Shown here: positions 47,600 through 54,998 of the stretch, piece by piece
Numbering within the stretch: position 1 is the first letter of the stretch
Layout of the letters: every line of letters begins with the position of its first letter
DNA from: Gammaproteobacteria bacterium
GTDB taxonomy: Bacteria; Pseudomonadota; Gammaproteobacteria; Pseudomonadales; Azotimanducaceae
Length of the DNA: 54,998 nt
Reading direction: 5' to 3'
NCBI GenBank assembly: GCA_002725995.1
Contig: PBRQ01000079.1
Location: 1-54,998, forward strand
Notes under the pieces: model-generated
What the model was told of the DNA's origin: nothing
The model's input: only the letters and a program-made list of their open reading frames with translations
Databases searched by the model: none
Position numbers and translations under genes: made by a program

Positions 47600-48349
47600 T
47601 CAAGATTGGTCGGCGCAGGTGGCGCAGTTCGAGTTTTTTGACAACTTCAATTTTCGCCAATCCATTGATTTCGCATCAAACACGAGCAGGTGACCTGCCA
47701 GTGACCGGCCGAAGCCGGCGAGAAGTTTGATGGCTTCGAGCGCCTGGATTGTTCCAATCACGCCCACTACTGGGGCCGCGACACCATTTTCTGAGCAGCT
47801 CAAGGCAAGATCATCGGTGCCCTGATAGAGGCAACGGTAACAGGGTGAATCTGTGGTCCCTGGGTCATAGACCATGACCTGTCCTTCGAGGCGAATAGCA
47901 GCGCCGGTGACCAGGGGTGTTTTATTAGCAACGCACAGTTCATTGATCTCAAAGCGAATCGTGAAATTGTCAGTACAGTCCAGGACAAGGTCAGCCGCAC
48001 TTATTTCTGTCGCCAGCGCTTGTGTATCCAGTTGCTGGTCAAGGCAGGTCACTTTGATGTTTGGATTCAAGGCGGATATTGTCTGACTTGCTGATGAGAC
48101 TTTGGACTTTCCGATTCTGTCAGTGGTGTGTGCGATCTGGCGTTGCAGATTACTGAGATCAACCTCATCAAAATCAGCCAGGACAAGGTGTCCGACACCT
48201 GCAGCAGCCAGATACATTGCGACCGGGCAACCCAGGCCGCCCAGGCCAACAATCAGAACTCTCGCCGCAAGTAGCTTTTCTTGCCCTTCGATTTCTATCT
48301 CAGGGAGCATGATTTGTCGGCTGTAACGCAGCAGTTCTTCATCGTTCAT
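47600..48349 (-). CDS. moeB: Molybdopterin-synthase adenylyltransferase / ThiF family
   Basis: An E1-like enzyme that adenylates the C-terminal glycine of a sulfur-carrier protein (MoaD, or ThiS in related enzymes). It has 249 residues. The ATP site is VLIVGLGGLGCPVAMYLAAAGVG, with DFDEVDLSNLQRQ and the DCTDNF motif. Two CxxC pairs (CYRC, CATC) bind structural zinc. It is last in the hemA-prfA-prmC-moeB operon, overlapping prmC by four bases. The 112-base gap to lipA shows no strong terminator. Confidence 0.94.
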   Translation of the reverse strand: MNDEELLRYSRQIMLPEIEIEGQEKLLAARVLIVGLGGLGCPVAMYLAAAGVGHLVLADFDEVDLSNLQRQIAHTTDRIGKSKVSSASQTISALNPNIKVTCLDQQLDTQALATEISAADLVLDCTDNFTIRFEINELCVANKTPLVTGAAIRLEGQVMVYDPGTTDSPCYRCLYQGTDDLALSCSENGVAAPVVGVIGTIQALEAIKLLAGFGRSLAGHLLVFDAKSMDWRKLKLSKNSNCATCADQS

Positions 48350-49185
48350 GCTGCGATTTCCTTTCTTGCCAGTACTGCTCTTGGGTTTCCCTGGAGATCC
48401 GCGAGGGGCGTTGTTTCAAAGCTGGAATCTTCAAGCCTGCTACAGACCTGTCGTTGCTGGTCGTGGCCATGTTCCAGTAAGAGGTGGCCTCCGGGTTTAA
48501 GCAGGTGACTTGCCTCCAAAATAACCAGGTAGAGATCGGCCAGCCCATTGTCGTCGGAAACCAGGGCAGTCAGCGGCTCACAACCAAGGTGATCTAGGTA
48601 TGGATCATTTTCGGCTATATAGGGCGGATTGCAGACCAGCAGGTCAATGCAGTTGTCGCCCAGTGCATTACCCCAAAAACCCTGCATCCAACTAAGTTTC
48701 GGGAAACCGTTGCCGTTGTCCTTTGCAACCTTGAGCGCATCCTGGCTGATGTCGATGCCCACTATTTGCCAGTTAGGCCGTTCACTTGCGAGCGCAATAG
48801 CGATAGCGCCGGACCCGGTACCAAGGTCTACTACCAGGCGCGGTGTGTCATCGAAATTGTTGAGCACCGTTTCGATGAGAAGTTCCGTCTCCGGTCTCGG
48901 TACCAGCGTGTCTTTTGTAACCGCTAATCGTGAATTCCAAAATTCCTTGTGACCAAGTATGTAGGCGACAGGTTCTTTTCGCTTCCTGCGCAGAATCAGA
49001 TTTCTAAATTCATTGGCCTGTTTGTCGCAGACTTCTTTATCGTTGTTCGCGATTAACCATTCTCGAGTCTGCCCCAGGGTGAAGGCGAGAATCAGCTGAC
49101 AATCCAAATAAGGGGAATCAGAACCCTCGAGTGTCTGGTTGGCTTCCTGTAACAGAGAATCAACTTGTTGATACCTATGCTCCAT
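48346..49185 (-). CDS. prmC: Release factor glutamine N5-methyltransferase
   Basis: Methylates the Gln of the GGQ motif in RF1 and RF2. It has 279 residues from the ATG at 49185, giving the family start [15 protein letters not shown] motif I is [16 protein letters not shown] and the catalytic motif is [12 protein letters not shown]. The start overlaps the prfA 3' end by 11 bases; an upstream TTG at 49203 would add six residues. It sits directly after its substrate gene. Confidence 0.95.
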   Translation of the reverse strand: MEHRYQQVDSLLQEANQTLEGSDSPYLDCQLILAFTLGQTREWLIANNDKEVCDKQANEFRNLILRRKRKEPVAYILGHKEFWNSRLAVTKDTLVPRPETELLIETVLNNFDDTPRLVVDLGTGSGAIAIALASERPNWQIVGIDISQDALKVAKDNGNGFPKLSWMQGFWGNALGDNCIDLLVCNPPYIAENDPYLDHLGCEPLTALVSDDNGLADLYLVILEASHLLKPGGHLLLEHGHDQQRQVCSRLEDSSFETTPLADLQGNPRAVLARKEIAA

Positions 49186-50275
49186 TTTCGGAATCCAGAC
49201 CAAGGAATCGTAGCTGATCTGCCTGATGTTCAGAAATAAGCTGGTCGATGATGGGTTCGAGGTCTCCGGTCATCGTCTGTGCAAGACGATGCAAAGTAAC
49301 GTTGATTCTATGATCTGTCACTCTGCCATCGGGAAAATTGTAGGTGCGGATCTTCTCGGATCGATCTCCGCTACCCACCAGGTTCCGCCGGGTTTCTGCC
49401 GTTTCGCTGGCCTGTTGTTGTTGCGCCTGGTCAAGCAATTTTGACTGCAGGAGACTCATGGCCCTTGCCTTGTTTTTGTGCTGTGACCGCTCATCCTGGC
49501 ATTCGACCACGATGCCTGTTGGCAGGTGTGTGAGGCGAACCGCCGAATCGGTCTTGTTGACATGCTGCCCGCCGGCACCAGATGCCCGGTAGGTATCCAC
49601 CCTGAGATCAGCCTTACTGATTTCAACTTCATTAATGTTCTCGATTTCCGGTAGTATCGCTACGGTGCAGGCAGATGTATGGATGCGACCTTGCGATTCA
49701 GTCTGTGGGACACGCTGTACACGATGTGCACCAGATTCGAACTTAAGCTTCCCGTACACGTCTCTACCCTCTATTCGGGCAATGACCTCTTTGTATCCAC
49801 CATGCTCACCGAGACGCTCATTCAGGATCTCTACCTTCCATTTATTGCTCTCTGCATATCGGTGATACATGCGAAACAGGTCGCCAGCAAAGATAGCGGC
49901 CTCATCACCGCCCGTGCCAGCACGTATTTCTATGAAAACATTATTGGTGTCATTTGGATCTTTTGGTATCAGCAATCGCTGTAGTTGTTGCTCCAGGTCT
50001 TGCAGTTCTGGCTGCAGGCTCTGTACTTCTTCTATACCCATATCACGAATTTCGGGATCCTTGTCCTCGCTTAACTGACTGGCTTCATCAAGCTCCGCTG
50101 ATTTTCCCTGGTAGAGCCGGTAGCAGAGTACCACTGGCTCGATCTCCGCATACTCCTGGGAGTAAGCCCGGAATAGATTTTGTTCGGCGATAACATCCGC
50201 ATCAGACATCAGTGCGGCCAATTCATGATAGCGATCCTTCAACTGCTCCAGTTTTACCTCGAGAGAGCTATTCAT
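49175..50275 (-). CDS. prfA: Peptide chain release factor 1
   Basis: RF1 terminates translation at UAA and UAG. It has 366 residues (E. coli 360). The catalytic GGQ is in [23 protein letters not shown]. The codon-recognition tripeptide is Pro-Gln-Thr ([15 protein letters not shown]), a normal PxT variant. Its ATG overlaps the hemA stop by one base (TGATG), consistent with coupling. Confidence 0.97.
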   Translation of the reverse strand: MNSSLEVKLEQLKDRYHELAALMSDADVIAEQNLFRAYSQEYAEIEPVVLCYRLYQGKSAELDEASQLSEDKDPEIRDMGIEEVQSLQPELQDLEQQLQRLLIPKDPNDTNNVFIEIRAGTGGDEAAIFAGDLFRMYHRYAESNKWKVEILNERLGEHGGYKEVIARIEGRDVYGKLKFESGAHRVQRVPQTESQGRIHTSACTVAILPEIENINEVEISKADLRVDTYRASGAGGQHVNKTDSAVRLTHLPTGIVVECQDERSQHKNKARAMSLLQSKLLDQAQQQQASETAETRRNLVGSGDRSEKIRTYNFPDGRVTDHRINVTLHRLAQTMTGDLEPIIDQLISEHQADQLRFLGLDSENGA

Positions 50276-51531
50276 CAGTCTTCTCCGAGCTGAAACATTT
50301 CTTCAATGGCTTCAAGCAGATCCTGGCGGCCTTCTTTGCCCGCCTGCTTTAGCTGGATACTTGGTGTGTGAATGAGTTTATTGGTCAACTGGTTCGCCAG
50401 TGACTTCAGGATCTGTTCCGGATCTTCGCCGCGCTGGAGTTTTTGTATAGCCTTCACTAGTTCAGCTTCCTTCAACTCGTTGTTCTTCTTGCGAAATCGA
50501 ACCAGGGTATCGCGTGCATGCAGGGACTTGTAGTCCTCGACAAAGTCCCGGACCGCGTCGGAGATTATCGCTTCAGCCTTATCGGCCTCTTCTACCCGGC
50601 CGGAAAGGTTCTGATCGATGATCTGCTCAAGATCATCAATTGTATAAAGATAAACATCACGAAGATCGGAGACTTCCGGCTCAATGTCCCTGGGTACAGC
50701 CAGATCAACCATGAATATGGGCTTGTGGCGGCGCTGCTTTAATGCACTTTCAACGGAGCCTTTGCCGAGGATCGGTAGCTGGCTGCCGGTGGAGGCAATA
50801 ACGATATCCGAATTAACAAGGTGCAGGGGTACGGCTGACAAATCGATGGCGTGGCCGTTATTTGCTTCTGCTAGGATCTCGGCATTTTCAACCGTTCGGT
50901 TGGCTATCACGAGGTCGTTGATTCCGGCATTAGTGAGATGCTGTGCTACCAGTTCAATGGTCTCTCCGGCACCAATCAAGAGGGCGTTACAGGCGGAGAA
51001 GTCTGTAAACAGTTGTGACGCCAGGGTTACCGAGGTGGACGCAACCGAAACAGGGTTTTCGCCAATAGCGGTGTCCGTTCGAACCTCTTTGGCGACATGG
51101 TAGGTAGCCTGAGAGAGCTTGTGGAGTTCTGGTCCAATGGTTTTGTGGACCTGCGCGTGGGTAAATGAATCTTTTACCTGCCCCAGGATTTGTGGCTCGC
51201 CCAGAATCATTGAGTCCAGGCCAGAAGCCACTCGCATTATATGGGTAATGCCTTCATTGCCTGTTTTTGTGTAAATGCTTTGTTGCAGTTCTGGTAAAGA
51301 CAGGCGGTGGTACTCGGCCAGCCATTCTACTATTAGCGTCGTATTCTGGTGATTTGCGATGCATATGAGCTCAGTACGATTGCAGGTCGACAGAATGGCA
51401 AGCTCAGTCAGTTCACCGTGATCTAGCAGGTCCTGGAGGGCATTGCCCAGCTGTTCTGGATTAAAGGCCACCTTCTCGCGCAGAGATACCTGCGCTGTTT
51501 GATGGTTGATGCCAACAATGAGTAGTTCCAT
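50275..51531 (-). CDS. hemA: Glutamyl-tRNA reductase
   Basis: Reduces glutamyl-tRNA to glutamate-1-semialdehyde, the first step of C5-type heme synthesis. Its 418 residues equal E. coli HemA. Cys50 in [11 protein letters not shown] is the catalytic nucleophile. The NADPH domain has [17 protein letters not shown] and the C-terminal dimerisation helix follows. The ATG at 51531 gives [21 protein letters not shown]; an in-frame upstream ATG at 51615 would add 28 residues not found in the family. The gene heads the minus-strand operon. Confidence 0.97.
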   Translation of the reverse strand: MELLIVGINHQTAQVSLREKVAFNPEQLGNALQDLLDHGELTELAILSTCNRTELICIANHQNTTLIVEWLAEYHRLSLPELQQSIYTKTGNEGITHIMRVASGLDSMILGEPQILGQVKDSFTHAQVHKTIGPELHKLSQATYHVAKEVRTDTAIGENPVSVASTSVTLASQLFTDFSACNALLIGAGETIELVAQHLTNAGINDLVIANRTVENAEILAEANNGHAIDLSAVPLHLVNSDIVIASTGSQLPILGKGSVESALKQRRHKPIFMVDLAVPRDIEPEVSDLRDVYLYTIDDLEQIIDQNLSGRVEEADKAEAIISDAVRDFVEDYKSLHARDTLVRFRKKNNELKEAELVKAIQKLQRGEDPEQILKSLANQLTNKLIHTPSIQLKQAGKEGRQDLLEAIEEMFQLGED

Positions 51532-51750
51532 ACTAAATTCACCCGGGAAGAATCTATCCGGATGACTCACCTGTCCTGTAAACGTAAAATGAACCCCTGA
51601 CGATAGATGGCGCACTAATGTGCTGCAGATCCATCACTTTGAAGGGGAAATGATTTAAAATACGTATTGTACGTTGGATATGGACGTGAAATACAGGTAC
51701 AGGGACTGGCTTATGCCAGATTACAGTTGAATACAGGGTCGAATAGTCCA

Positions 51751-53508
51751 GTGAATTTCTTGTTTAGAACCTCAAAGTTGTTTTGTCTGCTGCTGTTGCT
51801 GCAAGGATGTGCATCGACGCAGCCGCAGGTCGAAGGCCAGAGCTCGTCTCCACCTGAAGTCGAAGTTGCAGAACCCGAACAACCAAAGATCAAGGTCCGC
51901 CCCAGGCCAGAGAATTATCCTGCCGCACCTTTTGAAAAAGAAACCTTATACCAATTGCTGGTGGCTGAGGTAGCGGGGTACCGCGGGCAATACGACACCG
52001 CCTTGGAAAAATACGTAGAACTAGCGGTCAAGAGCAGAGATCCGGGCGTGGCAGCACGTGCAACGCGTCTGGCAGCCTATTTAAAACGTAATCCTGAAGC
52101 CCTGATGACGGCGAAGGTATGGGCAGATGAAGATCCGGACAGTCTTGATGCCCATCGTCATGCCGCTGACCAGTTTATGAAAGTCGGCGACCTTGAAAGT
52201 GCAATCCTGCACATGGAAGCGGTGAAGCGTCTGGGTGGTTTGGCGAACTTCGATGTTTTTGCCTACCGAGCGGCCAACCTTGATGATGAGAGTCGTTCAG
52301 CATTGCTGGATGCGATATCCAGAATGCTTGAGGATTACGCTGATGATGAGCAATTACTGTTTTCGAAAGCAGTGCTTCTGGAACAAAGCGGAAGGTTGGA
52401 AGAGGCGCTTGTCCTAGCAAATATTCTATTGCAGGGCAAGAAGAACATCAATGTCATCATACTGAAGGTCAATGCTCTGAAAGATCTGCATCGCTCGCAG
52501 GATGCCGTTGAATTTCTGGGTAATACACTCAAGGAACTGCCCGAGAACAGGCGTCTGCGGCTAATTTATGCGCGATTTCTATTTGAGGTAAATGAGCTCG
52601 ATAGCGCCAGGGAACAGTATGAATGGGTGCTTGAGCGTTCACCGAATGATGGCGATATACTCTTTGCCCTTGCACTGATCGCCATGGAACAGAAGCAGGA
52701 TGAGTCTGCGAAGAAGTATCTGAATGCAATGGTTCGCTGGAACAGGCGAGTCGGTGAAGCGCACTTTTACCTGGGCAGCCTCGCAGAAAAGGAAATGAAT
52801 TTCCCGGCCGCGATTCGTGAGTATAAACAGGTGGGAAATGGGTATGAGTTTCTTCCGGCTCAGGCGCGCATTGCTGCCATGATGGTTGATCAGGGCAGGC
52901 TTAAGGAAACGCAGGAATATCTTGAACGGGTTCGTGCTGAAAATCCTGGACTCAGCCATCAGATAATTATGGTTGAAGGCCAACTGCTGAGTGAAAGAGG
53001 GTTTGAGCAAGAGGTGTTTGCCCTACTGGATGATGCAATCGCCCAGCAAGCGGACAATGTAGATCTGCTGTATTTCAGGGCGATGACCGGTGAGAAATTT
53101 GACCGGATGGATATTCTTGAACGGGATTTGAAAGCTATTATTGAGCTGGAGCCTGACAATGCCGATGCGCTCAATGCCCTGGGTTATTCTCTAACCGACC
53201 GTACCAACAGGCATGAAGAAGCCCTCGCACTGATCCGCAGGGCGCTGGCGATCAAACCCAACGAGGCAGCATTTATTGATAGCATGGGTTGGGTCCTGTT
53301 TCGGCTGGAAAAACTTGAAGAAGCGGTGAAATACCTCAGGCAGGCGCTCGATCTATTTCCCAATGATGAGGTGGCCGCCCATCTTGGCGAGGTGCTCTGG
53401 AATTTGGGTGAGAAACTTGAAGCGGGTCAGGTGTGGGAGAAAGCGCTGGAACTGAAGCCAGACAGTGAGGTTCTGAAGCAGGTAATTAACCGCCTAAGCG
53501 GTCGATAA
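51751..53508 (+). CDS. Tetratricopeptide-repeat lipoprotein, conserved beside hemA and lolB
   Basis: A 585-residue outer-membrane or periplasmic lipoprotein of unknown function, resembling the gene next to hemA in Pseudomonas (PA4667). The N-terminus is a lipoprotein signal peptide with lipobox LLQGC (Cys20). A Pro/Glu-rich linker is followed by about a dozen TPR-like units; the C-terminal ones (PDNADALNALGYSLTDRTNRHEEAL, KPNEAAFIDSMGWVLFRLEKLEEA) are the clearest. The GTG at 51751 is chosen because it gives a standard signal peptide; the frame extends to a TTG at 51667. No ATG is present. It probably scaffolds envelope proteins, which is inference. Confidence 0.88.
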   Translation: MNFLFRTSKLFCLLLLLQGCASTQPQVEGQSSSPPEVEVAEPEQPKIKVRPRPENYPAAPFEKETLYQLLVAEVAGYRGQYDTALEKYVELAVKSRDPGVAARATRLAAYLKRNPEALMTAKVWADEDPDSLDAHRHAADQFMKVGDLESAILHMEAVKRLGGLANFDVFAYRAANLDDESRSALLDAISRMLEDYADDEQLLFSKAVLLEQSGRLEEALVLANILLQGKKNINVIILKVNALKDLHRSQDAVEFLGNTLKELPENRRLRLIYARFLFEVNELDSAREQYEWVLERSPNDGDILFALALIAMEQKQDESAKKYLNAMVRWNRRVGEAHFYLGSLAEKEMNFPAAIREYKQVGNGYEFLPAQARIAAMMVDQGRLKETQEYLERVRAENPGLSHQIIMVEGQLLSERGFEQEVFALLDDAIAQQADNVDLLYFRAMTGEKFDRMDILERDLKAIIELEPDNADALNALGYSLTDRTNRHEEALALIRRALAIKPNEAAFIDSMGWVLFRLEKLEEAVKYLRQALDLFPNDEVAAHLGEVLWNLGEKLEAGQVWEKALELKPDSEVLKQVINRLSGR

Positions 53509-53514
53509 GGACCA

Positions 53515-54042
53515 ATGGCGAGGCTCATTGCTGCGCTTTTGGTGTTGGCGACATTTGCGGGTTGCGCCAGCCAGAAAGCGCCAGCCAAACTGACGCTTGG
53601 TTCACTTTCAGCCTGGCAGTTGCAGGGCAAGATAGGTATCCGCTCCGATCAGGGCAATTTCAATCTGGGGTTTGCCTGGGATCAAACACCTGCGAGCTAT
53701 GACATTTCCCTGACTGCAACCCTGGGAACTTCGGTCGCACAATTGAACGGGAATGAAGATGGCGTGTTGCTCACCCTGCCCGATGGAAGCAAATATCACG
53801 GCAAAAGGATTGATGAACTGCTAGAGACCCAGACTGGCTACCGGCTTCCCTTTTCCTTGCTGCAATATTGGGTACGCGGCGTACCAGATCCCGAGTCTGA
53901 TTTTGAACTTGCTGCTAATGGGTTTAGTCAGGAAGGCTGGATGGTTGAGTTTCGGCAGTTTGGCTCGAGGGGACCAAGGAAAATAGAGATTCAGCGGTCT
54001 GATCTGAAACTGAGACTGGTGGCACTTAAATGGGAGTACTGA
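53515..54042 (+). CDS. lolB: Outer-membrane lipoprotein receptor LolB
   Basis: LolB accepts lipoproteins from LolA and inserts them into the outer membrane. It has 175 residues. The signal peptide ends at the lipobox TFAGC (Cys17). The core (LSAWQLQGKIGIRSDQGNFNLGFAWDQ, then LPFSLLQYWVRGVPDP) matches the LolB family. The start is six bases after the TPR gene stop, and the end overlaps ispE by 13 bases. Confidence 0.94.
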   Translation: MARLIAALLVLATFAGCASQKAPAKLTLGSLSAWQLQGKIGIRSDQGNFNLGFAWDQTPASYDISLTATLGTSVAQLNGNEDGVLLTLPDGSKYHGKRIDELLETQTGYRLPFSLLQYWVRGVPDPESDFELAANGFSQEGWMVEFRQFGSRGPRKIEIQRSDLKLRLVALKWEY

Positions 54043-54911
54043 CCCGGTTTTCCCTTCCTGCCCCGGCGAAGATCAACCTTTTCCTGCGCATCACTGGTCG
54101 CAGGGAAGATGGATATCATGAGTTACAGACTGTTTTTCAGCTTCTTGAGCTGTCGGACACCCTGGGGTTTGAGCTAGTCCCGGATTCCACAAAGATTGAA
54201 GTAGTATGCCTGGGGCTGCTGGATATCCCCACCGAGGAGAACCTGGTCACCAGGGCAGCAAGAATGCTGCAGCAGGCCTCAGGTAGCCCACATGGCGCCA
54301 CTATTACCCTGGAGAAGTCCATTCCTGATGGTGGCGGTCTGGGGGGCGGCAGTAGTGATGCCGCTACGACGCTTTGCGGCCTGAACCTGCTGTGGGGCTG
54401 TGGCTTCTCGACCGAAAGACTTGCTGCCATTGGTCAGTCCCTTGGCGCTGATGTGCCGGTATTCGTCTGGGGAGAAACCGCCTGGGGAGAAGGTACTGGC
54501 GATACGCTCACCCCCCTTGAACTGCCTGCACAGAGGTACCTCATACTGAACCCTGGATGTCACGTTTCAACCGCTGAAATCTTCTCAAATCCCGATTTGA
54601 CACGCGACTCAAGTACCAGCACAATAGCGCGTTTTTTGCAGCAGGGCCCACCCTACAGTCAGGATCGAAACGACTGTGAATCGGTGGTCTGCGATCTGTA
54701 TCCTGAAGTTTGCGAGGCGCTTGGCTGGTTAAGTAAATGGGGCGCTGCTAAAATGACGGGTACTGGCTCATGTGTGTTTTTGAACATTCCCACGGAGGAA
54801 ACTGGTCGGGAAATTCTTTCACAGGTACCGACAAAGTGGTCTGCTTTTGTCGCCCTGGGCACCCAGAAATCCGTGTTGGCGGAGGCATTGAGTCAGATGC
54901 GTCAATTGTAG
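54030..54911 (+). CDS. ispE: 4-diphosphocytidyl-2-C-methyl-D-erythritol kinase
   Basis: The GHMP kinase of the MEP isoprenoid pathway. It has 293 residues. The family start is LPAPAKINLFLRITGRREDGYHELQTVFQLL. The ATP-binding Gly-rich loop is PDGGGLGGGSSDAA and the third GHMP motif is AAKMTGTGSCVF. The ATG lies inside the 3' end of lolB. It is followed after 20 bases by tRNA-Gln, as in other gammaproteobacteria where prs comes next. Confidence 0.96.
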   Translation: MGVLTRFSLPAPAKINLFLRITGRREDGYHELQTVFQLLELSDTLGFELVPDSTKIEVVCLGLLDIPTEENLVTRAARMLQQASGSPHGATITLEKSIPDGGGLGGGSSDAATTLCGLNLLWGCGFSTERLAAIGQSLGADVPVFVWGETAWGEGTGDTLTPLELPAQRYLILNPGCHVSTAEIFSNPDLTRDSSTSTIARFLQQGPPYSQDRNDCESVVCDLYPEVCEALGWLSKWGAAKMTGTGSCVFLNIPTEETGREILSQVPTKWSAFVALGTQKSVLAEALSQMRQL

Positions 54912-54931
54912 GTGCGACAAGATACAAATTT

Positions 54932-54998
54932 TGGGGTGTCGCCAAGTGGTAAGGCACAAGGTTTTGATCCTTGCATGCGCAGGTTCGAATCCTGCCAC
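54932..54998 (+). tRNA. tRNA-Gln (anticodon UUG), 3' end cut by window
   Basis: The 5' acceptor strand is TGGGGTG. The D-arm has GCCAAGTGGTAAGGC. The anticodon stem CAAGG/CCTTG (54957-54961, 54969-54973) encloses TTTTGAT with anticodon TTG at 54964-54966. The T-arm is GCAGG-TTCGAAT-CCTGC. The window ends at CAC, the first three bases of the 3' acceptor strand. Position after ispE is the conserved site for tRNA-Gln. Confidence 0.95.

Noticed and set aside
49700..49725. Pro-Gln-Thr instead of Pro-Ala-Thr in the RF1 codon-recognition loop
   Set aside because: The middle residue of the PxT motif varies among normal bacterial RF1 proteins, so altered stop-codon use is not indicated.
51616..51750. 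Promoter for the TPR lipoprotein gene
   Set aside because: TAAAAT at 51656-51661 resembles a -10 box but has no acceptable -35 partner; a small inverted repeat (ACGTA-TTG-TACGT, 51662-51674) follows. Too weak to call.
1..54998. CRISPR arrays, transposases, prophage genes, toxin-antitoxin or defence genes
   Set aside because: No phased identical repeats with spacers and no recognisable mobile or defence proteins on either strand.

Overview
The window is a stretch of core chromosome from a gammaproteobacterium. Every recognisable protein has its closest family resemblance there, and the gene order matches Pseudomonas-like genomes (rpoBC-str-S10-spc-alpha, then uvrA / MFS / ssb; proA-nadD-rsfS-rlmH-mrdA-rodA-mltB-rlpA-dacA-ybeD-lipB-lipA; moeB-prmC-prfA-hemA and TPR lipoprotein-lolB-ispE-tRNA-Gln). 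Base composition is moderate, close to 50% G+C by eye. I cannot name a genus.

Region 1 (1-27200) is one long plus-strand run of transcription and translation genes. It holds rpoB (5' end outside the window), rpoC, rpsL-rpsG-fusA-tuf (str), the complete S10 group (rpsJ to rpsQ), the complete spc group (rplN to rpmJ, with secY) and the alpha group (rpsM-rpsK-rpsD-rpoA-rplQ). It closes with a textbook intrinsic terminator. Strong sigma70-type promoters are visible before rpsL and before rpsJ. The 344-base tuf-rpsJ gap is the only long gap inside the block and looks like a structured regulatory leader.

Region 2 (27200-36310) is more loosely packed. It has an alanine/serine-glyoxylate aminotransferase preceded by degenerate short tandem repeats, a 152-base palindromic element between convergent genes, uvrA (minus) divergent from a YajR-type MFS transporter, ssb, uppP (minus), a LON-domain protein and an alkyladenine DNA glycosylase (minus). 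DNA repair and single-strand binding genes cluster here.

Region 3 (36367-47487) is a compact plus-strand set: proA-nadD-rsfS-rlmH, then the cell-elongation and peptidoglycan genes mrdA-rodA-mltB-rlpA-dacA, then ybeD-lipB-lipA for lipoate attachment. Many genes overlap by a few bases, suggesting translational coupling. Region 4 (47600-51531) is a minus-strand operon hemA-prfA-prmC-moeB. Divergent from it are a TPR lipoprotein, lolB, ispE and the first 67 bases of tRNA-Gln(UUG), cut by the window end.

No mobile element with a transposase, prophage, CRISPR array or defence system is visible, and I found no convincing undescribed multi-gene system. The items that deserve a second look are small: an EF-Tu with Glu at the normally invariant Arg333 position, an S11 with an acidic 30-residue N-terminal extension next to a duplicated piece of rpsM, the palindromic element at 28521-28672, a six-copy degenerate repeat before the aminotransferase, and several mini-cistrons or duplications at gene starts.
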